Positions 58,001 through 64,000 of a stretch of 64,000 nt of DNA are shown piece by piece. Source of the DNA: Vitellaria paradoxa (taxonomy: Eukaryota; Streptophyta; Magnoliopsida; Ericales; Sapotaceae); assembly GCA_019916065.1 (NCBI GenBank), contig CM034241.1, positions 23,265,541 through 23,329,540 on the forward strand, read 5' to 3'. Positions within the stretch are counted from its first letter, which is position 1. Each line of letters starts with the position of its first letter. The notes under the pieces were generated by a model that saw only the letters and a list, made by a program, of their open reading frames with translations, made no database searches and was not told the origin of the DNA. The position numbers and the translations under genes were made by a program.

Positions 58001-61000
58001 CATTGGGTTTTTGTGTTTGTTAGAATATTCTAGATTATTTTCCTGATTATGATTAATTCTAGGATAATTAGGCTTCTTGATTTCCTTATTTTGTGGTATT
58101 GTAGTTTTCCTTATTCATTGTAACCTCTATTATAAATGCAATATATTAGAGTGGGAGGAAAATTAATCCCCAATATTTTTCTCCCATTCTTTGAGCTGTG
58201 TTATATGGCGATGATTCATGTGTTGGTTTTTGTCTTTTCAGTCAAGTCATTGGACCACGACACCCTTTTAAGAAGGATCCAGACTTAGATTATGACATTG
58301 ACAGTGATGAAGAATGGGAAGAGGTATATCTATTCTTGTTATTTATTTGCAATAGTTCAAACTTGAAAGGATATCCATGTCTAATATTTCATTGTTTCAG
58401 GAGGAGCCTGGTGAAAGCTTATCAGATTGTGATAAAGATGATGAGGAGGGAAGTTTAGAGGAAGGATATTCAAAAGCTGATGACGAGGATGACTATGAAG
58501 ATGGTTTCTTTGTACCTGATGGATATCTCTCAGAGGATGAGGTAGTTTACTAATACCATCTTCAGTTAAGGTCATGTCAATCTAGGACGTCATACTGGAA
58601 GTTCAAGCATTTTTGAGGAATAGTTACAATGTTAAATTGCTTTTTCTTCTTGTTCTATACAAAGTCCAGGTTGTTTTTTTATTTTTCTATCTACTTATTA
58701 TTATTATTATTACTTTGGTGACCTTTTCCTGTCTAGAGACTAACTTGTCTTGAGTTCAGTGGTGCAGCTTTTTCTTTTGCTTAGTAACTTCTATGATGGT
58801 TGTTTCAATAAAATACCAGTTCTTTAGGCAAAAGTTATTTAGAAAGACTGTCACTGCAGCAGCAACATCAAATTTGATAGAACTACACTTGCTGACTTCT
58901 ATTATGGTTAATTTGATGAAGAAAATGCTAAATCCTCACGCAACTCAAATTGCTGAGCAAGCTTGCTGCAGCTACGAATAAGATTTCTACTGCGATGTTT
59001 TTGCCTCTAGTTTTTATTATAAGAAGGGCAACCTCATAGACAAGGCTCCTTCTTATGGGGAACGTTGGGCATTATGCATTGCATTTAATATCAAAATAAT
59101 TTTATGACTTGCATTCAGTAATCTACAATTTACAAATTTTATTATATTAAAACAGTTCTACATATTCGAAAGAAAGTGAATAGTAGGTCTTGGCATATTT
59201 TTTTGAAAGCTACGTTCATGGACAGGATAAATTGGAAGTTTGGGGACTTCCAATTTAAAAGTTTAAAGAAGATTAATAGGTATGTTTCCATGTGGTGTTC
59301 ACTTTATCTTTGGAATTTGGATCACAAGTTATTATCTTAGGAGGAAAGGATCAGGATTTGCACCACTTTTAGTCTTTTGTGACTATTATGGAAGTTTAGT
59401 TTGATGTTATATTGGTAAGGCTTCTTTGTGTATTGGGTGGCATTTTGTTGATGGCATTCTAATATAATTTCTTGTAAAAAAATTATTTTCTTCCAATTTG
59501 TAATACTTTCATTTGGGATTAAGTGATGGGTATGTGCCCTAAAAATGTTGAAGGTTTGTCCTGTTCTTAAATATTATTAACAAAATAACACATTTGAATG
59601 CATAACCAACACCTAGTAGGGAGCGTGATGAATCTCAGTATAAAATTGATGCACCACCTTAAAAGTGGTTGGCCAGTTGGAATAAAAGGTAATTGATGTG
59701 TAGTTATGGGAAACATGTTAGCGTGCCAATTGAGTTATCATCTATGAAGCACGGATACTTCAAATTAGGCGCCGCACTCGTATCGGATACTTCGGAGATA
59801 TGGATACGGCTAGGATACGGCCGGATAGGCGTATCCTAATTTTTTATTTTAAATTTCGCATAGGATACGGCTGGGATATGGCTAGAATATGGGAAGGATA
59901 CTTCCAGGATACGGGTAGGATACGGAAATGATACTTTTAGGATACGGCGGGGGTCCAAAATGTAATATTTTAAACCTTTTTGGGGGTACAATTGATGTGA
60001 TAAAATTTTAGTAGGGGCCAAACTAAAATTAACTAAAATATATTGATATGATTAAAGTTTGATCTAACTAAAATTTAGGAAATGAAAAAATTATTTTTAT
60101 TTTGGGATATATGAAATTGTATTTGATACTTTTTGTTATTTTTGTGTTTTGTGTATGAATGATGTTGGTAGTTTTGAGTATGAATGATGTTAATTTATGG
60201 ATTGAATAGTATTTTTTAAGTTATATAATTGTTATTTATAAAATATTTAGTAGTATATACATGCTATCTTCAAAATTATTTTAAATAAAAAATATATTTT
60301 ATTTTATTTTTTTGTCGTATCTTTGCCGTACCCGTATCTTCATTTTTGAAAATTGCCGTATCCCGTATCCGTACTCGTACCCGCTCCCGTATCCGTATCT
60401 GTGTTTCATAGGTTATCATGTAACATAAAGAATTGACAAGCCTGAAGTACTCAATCTGCCCAATAATTGCATTTTAAAAATTCTGTTTGCAGGGAGTACA
60501 GGTTGATAGAAAATCTGATTATTTAGTTGAGGAGGCCAAGAGCTCTCCTGGTTGTAACCAGGAGTTGGAGGGTGAGGACATAAGTATATTGCTTCGGCAG
60601 CAGAAATATTTACATAAATTGACAGAGCACGCTCTTCAGAAGAATCAGCCCTTGATTATATTGAATTTTATGCATGATAAGGGCTTGTTAATTACTGAAG
60701 AGCTCACTGGTACTCCAAAACTTGAACAGTTGTGTTTGCAATCTTTAAGTATGCGTACGTTCCCTGGTGGCCCATCAATAGAAATATCAATTGATAATGA
60801 TCTAGAAGGGGATCAAGATACTTGCACATCAAACAGCAAGGACTATACCACTCCAGTGGCAACTACATCAGCTACATTGGACTTGGATTTGCATCAGATT
60901 GTGAGTATTTTTTGCTTTTATCTGAAGTAGAAACCTCTGGCGATGCCATTGCCACTACCCTGATATTAACGTATAACTTTTCAATAACTTCAGTTCTCTT

Positions 61001-63493
61001 GGTAAATTTAGAACCTTTTGAAATATTTATCCATGTAGAAATATTTGGTTTGTTGACAATATTTATGGGCATGCCCCAACTTGTTTGCTGAAACAAATCT
61101 GAACTGCCTTTCAGGTATCTACCATTCGATCATGTCCGCAGAGTATTAACAAGGTGGTAGAGTCTTTGCAGCAGAAATTCCCCTCTGTTCCAAAGTCCCT
61201 ACTTAAAAATAAAGTGCGTGAGATATCTGACTTTGTGGATAATCATTGGCAGGTTAGTGAGCTGTCTTCCATATCAATCTTCTTAATGTAAGACGTTATA
61301 ATTCTCAATGCATGTTGCTCTAGGAGCTGTTGAATTGAGATTGATGTCTAGAAAATTTATATACAAATGAATTGGTGTTGAAGGTGTAAGCAAGTAGAGG
61401 GTAGTCGTATTTGGAGGTGATAGAACTCAGGTTTAATCAACCTTACATCATGCTCAAGCTCAGCTCATATGGACTAAAATTCTAGTCATTGATTGACCTC
61501 AGGTCAGCATTGTAGGTGGGTTCCTCCCATTTGGATGGAGGTGGAGCAGAGTGAAGTTTAGTTTTAGTTAGGGGAAGGGAAGGGAAGGGAAGCAGAGGGG
61601 GGTGAATTTTTTTTTTTTTTGGGTGTGGTTTGGGTAGCTAATCAGAAGAGAGGGAATTCAATTTTTTTTTTTTTTTTGTTAGGTTTGACCAAACTTAATG
61701 GAGGGTATGTGCTAAGTTTTTACTATTATACTCTTACTATTGACTTTATGTGAAACTAGAAAAACATGACAAGGTTTAGATAATAATAAATTAACAATAA
61801 CATTGGTCAAATTCATAACTTGGCTTAATTATGTTTTATAAAAACCAGTATAAAATTGATCAAACTTTTACAAGTCTTATCTATACAAAAATAGCTTGCG
61901 TGGCAAGACTTTGTGTTGGGATCAACATCTACTGTCTATAACTACTAATTGCCTAGGATTCTCTGATGCTATTGAAGTCTCCTTGTTGCGTCATAACTCA
62001 AGGCTACTTCTAGAATATTTGCAAGTAGTTTGAGTTGGTTGGATAATGATGGGTTCTTAACAAGTTTCTACTGAATGAGACGAGGAAAAAAATGAGGGTA
62101 AAATAGAATTTATTAATTAATAATTAAAACTAGTTACACTTCTTTTGATTCCTCTCATTTTTGGAAGTTTAGAAGAGGGAAGCATATTGCAATATTTAAT
62201 TGTACATCTTCCTCTTAAAGTTCCCTTTCAAATTCTTCAATCCGAACAATACATTAACTACCTTTTCGCCTTCAAACTTTCCACTTCCTTACAAATCCCT
62301 CAATCCAAACTAGTGTCATTCAAATTTAATTTGTAGTTGGCCAGAACACAATTGGCTTGAGCATGAAGCTTATGGTAAAAGTGAGTTTGTGGAATTGAAG
62401 TCTTGCTGCTGGATTACCGTTGGTTGATAACAATCATAATACACCATGAATCGGAACAGTTTTTGTCATTTTTATAATTGATTATTCAGTTGTATGCTAC
62501 TTTTTTTATGTAGGACTATTTCACTTTGCAATGGAAGTGGAATCTGTTTGTTAGCATTTCAAAGAGTTAACCTACACAAGACTCGTTGTATTTGCCTTTA
62601 TTTAAAATTCTCTATGGCCTTTATTGAGATGAAACGCGTTAATTTTGGCCAGAATATATACAAGATGAGCTTAAAATAAGCTTTATTTGGCTACATGAAG
62701 CAATAAGCCTTCTAAGTCTTTAGCAAGTGAAACTCAAGTTGAGCTTGGGTAAATTTAAGTGGATTTGGTTGATATCTTAAAGAGTGGAGAGTGGAGTTTC
62801 TTTACAATTTTGATAAAAATGTATTTAATTTTTGTTACCCTAAGTTGGGAACTAGATCAATCAGTGTTTCTCATGCTGACTACATTTATCCAAGGTGTCT
62901 GAGTTAAAGTTGAAATATTGAGCAGGGTGTTCTGTGGATTAATAATTAGTTTAGCTTTGGATGAGCATACATGCTTGAAGGTTAGAGACTGGCAAAAAAA
63001 GGGGAAATGTATTGAGCTAGGGTGTTCTGTGGATTAATATTTAGTTTCTCTTTGTATGAGCATACATGCTTGAAGGTTAGAGACTTCCGGCAAAACAAGG
63101 GGACATGCTGTTGTATAAAGTTCGATGTGCACATAGGCGCATGTATTTTGGTTGAAACCATTTATTTGCTTATATTAGTTTTCCTGCTTTGATGCAGGTC
63201 AAGAAAGATATTTTGGACAAGCTTGGATTATCAATTTCACCTGGTATGTACTCAATGTTTGAAATGTTAGGAGATTGAATTTGATCAATAAAAAATTAAA
63301 ATCTATTTGCCTTTTGCTTGCAGGTAAGGGTAGTGGGAGAACAAAGAGTATAGCCACATTCTTCTCAAAAAGGTGTTTGCCGCCCTCAGGTTATGGCAAG
63401 ACCATCAATCCTGTTAAAACCTCTCCCCAGTCGTCCCAGAAACATGCCACTGCTGTTGAATCGCATCAAGTTCACACAAACAGTCATCAATAG
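52025..63493 (+). CDS. FAS1: Chromatin assembly factor 1 large subunit FAS1 (12 exons)
   Basis: Exons: 52025-52498, 53692-53791, 54931-55078, 55159-55282, 55840-56207, 56301-56621, 58242-58323, 58401-58541, 60493-60900, 61115-61252, 63198-63243, 63324-63493. They join to 2520 nt, 839 residues (Arabidopsis FAS1 is ~815); all introns are GT-AG. Order: N-terminal region with [18 protein letters not shown] (~153-172) and [12 protein letters not shown] coiled coil (~242-330); [25 protein letters not shown] (~496-511); acidic ED region [20 protein letters not shown] to GYLSEDEGVQVDR (~525-592); C-terminal winged-helix-like [20 protein letters not shown] to [10 protein letters not shown] (~723-780); [13 protein letters not shown] near the end. 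With FAS2 and MSI1 it forms CAF-1, which deposits H3-H4 behind replication forks in the nucleus. I-A-T-F-F resembles a degenerate PCNA-binding box (inference). E2F sites lie upstream. Confidence 0.96.
52866..53100. repeat. ~121-bp tandem duplication in FAS1 intron 1
   Basis: Units from 52866 and 52987 share 'gttcaaactttga(a/g)cttgggtt', 'gagaatctaacttt(t/a)catgtatct' and 'aattaacctt'. Both are diverged. The rest of intron 1 (52499-53691) is T-rich with no element seen. Confidence 0.75.
53792..54930. other. FAS1 intron 2, no element recognised
   Basis: T-rich intron; the open stretch 54406-54705 shows no conserved protein features and is taken as chance. Confidence 0.5.
55308..55582. mobile_element. 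275-bp Tourist-like MITE in FAS1 intron 4
   Basis: The left end GGGTGTGTTTGGATTAAGGATTT pairs with the inverted right end GGGGTGTTTGGATTGAGAATTT. AT-rich interior, no coding. The ends fit PIF/Harbinger MITEs; the short TSD is not certain. Confidence 0.7.
56783..56860. repeat. Recent 39-bp perfect tandem duplication in FAS1 intron 6
   Basis: 'gtcaatgatctccaagagca' plus 'caggtggaactttgttt' occurs twice with a 39-bp period and no visible change. The rest of intron 6 (56622-58241) shows no other element. Confidence 0.85.
58542..59741. other. FAS1 intron 8, left part
   Basis: AT-rich intron. The piece 59420-59480 ('tattgggtggcattttgttgatggcat') recalls the LINE tail at 14061-14167 and may be a decayed L1 end; no TSD found. 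Confidence 0.4.
59742..60411. mobile_element. 670-bp transposon with GGATACGG-rich ends in FAS1 intron 8
   Basis: GTTATCAT flanks both sides (59734-59741, 60412-60419). The ends read CTATGAAGCACGGATAC and, inverted, CTATGAAACACAGATAC. Inside each end are many short GGATACGG / CGTATCC copies facing each other: about 59785-59955 on the left, 60315-60400 on the right. No coding. The 8-bp TSD suggests hAT. Confidence 0.82.
61253..63197. other. FAS1 intron 10
   Basis: 1.9 kb AT-rich intron with a (GGGAA)n run at 61572-61592, poly-T runs at 61608-61620 and 61662-61677, and the tandem repeat listed separately. No coding remnant recognised. Confidence 0.5.
62917..63104. repeat. 94-bp tandem duplication in FAS1 intron 10
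   Basis: Units from 62917 and 63011 both start 'attgagc-agggtgttctgtggattaat' and contain 'gagcatacatgcttgaaggttagagact'. They differ at a few bases. It ends about 95 bp before exon 11. Confidence 0.85.
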
Positions 63494-64000
63494 GGCTGTA
63501 ACCCAACTTTTCCCATGCCCGTGATATTGGGGTACATCTTACATGTAATTGTGGATATAAGCTGGCTATAGTCAAATTTTTGTTTTGGATAAGAGAAACA
63601 AATTAGTTGTTATTGTCCTTTTTTTTATTCCCTTATTTTTTTTTGGTTCAAAGTGCAAGTCTGTTGGTGTAGAACCACTTTCTGATGACGAATCTTCAAT
63701 GGCGATGTGAAAATTTTCTTATTATTTTTGGCAGCCCATTGATTATCCTTAGCTTCCACAGCTAGAGATATTTCTTGGGATTTGAAGTCTTTCTTATCAA
63801 TGATTTGTGATAAATTAGATTTTTTTTGATATAAATTCATTATTTTTTCAAGTGAAGGGAAGGATGGTGGTGGCTCAACGCTGTGATCTGCAAGGACAAA
63901 CCACATTTCACATATCTTCAGTTTTGTTTGGGGTGATCAAAAAAATTTTTTTCTAAAAAATGATAAAAAATACTAAAAAATTTTAAAAGTTATTTATTTT
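63494..64000 (+). other. FAS1 3' UTR and flank, with an unassigned minus-strand ORF
   Basis: No clear AATAAA follows the stop. On the minus strand 63906-63625 is an open 93-residue frame (MWFVLADHSVEPPPSFPSLE..., then AKNNKKIFTSPLKIRHQKVV). I do not recognise it. It could be the end of a neighbouring transposon protein or chance. Confidence 0.3.

Overview
This window is eukaryotic nuclear DNA from a flowering plant. It carries two intron-rich genes that match plant housekeeping families end to end, separated and invaded by plant-type transposable elements (L1 and RTE LINEs, a Sire-type copia element, a Tat-type gypsy element, solo LTRs, hAT, MULE and Harbinger-like short elements). Element types and intron style suit a eudicot; I cannot name the species.

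Layout. Bases 1-345 are the end of a minus-strand copia LTR, followed by AT-rich spacer. VHA-H (V-type proton ATPase subunit H) runs on the plus strand from 1337 to 20475 in 11 exons that join in frame to 452 residues. Intron 6 is 9.4 kb because it holds a near full-length L1 LINE (6206-12380, minus) with a 15-bp target-site duplication. Introns 9 and 10 hold a hAT MITE and RTE LINE pieces. Intron 7 uses a GC donor.

From 20.8 to 31 kb come a Pack-MULE-like element with a captured acyl-activating-enzyme fragment, a non-autonomous Sire-type copia element with both LTRs (22392-27318), and old LTR-like DNA. From 31 to 47 kb lies a partial duplicate of the promoter and exon 1 of the downstream gene, broken open by a decayed Tat-lineage gypsy element. 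The gypsy pol is on the minus strand with an opposite-strand Transposase_28-like ORF beyond its 3' side. Two solo LTRs (2017 and 1464 bp, each with a perfect 5-bp TSD) and a hAT element (8-bp TSD) are nested in this block. A 2-kb transposon with long inverted ends fills 47.1-49.2 kb.

FAS1 (CAF-1 large subunit) runs from 52025 to 63493 on the plus strand in 12 exons that join in frame to 839 residues. Its promoter carries two good E2F sites about 60 bp apart. Both are eroded in the upstream duplicate.

The two genes do not form a pathway: one is a proton-pump subunit, the other a replication-coupled histone chaperone. The novelty is in the layered repeat history and in the duplicated, decayed FAS1 promoter and exon. 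I found no tRNA, rRNA or CRISPR array. All gene models are hand-spliced from GT/AG sites and remembered family similarity; no alignment or search was run.
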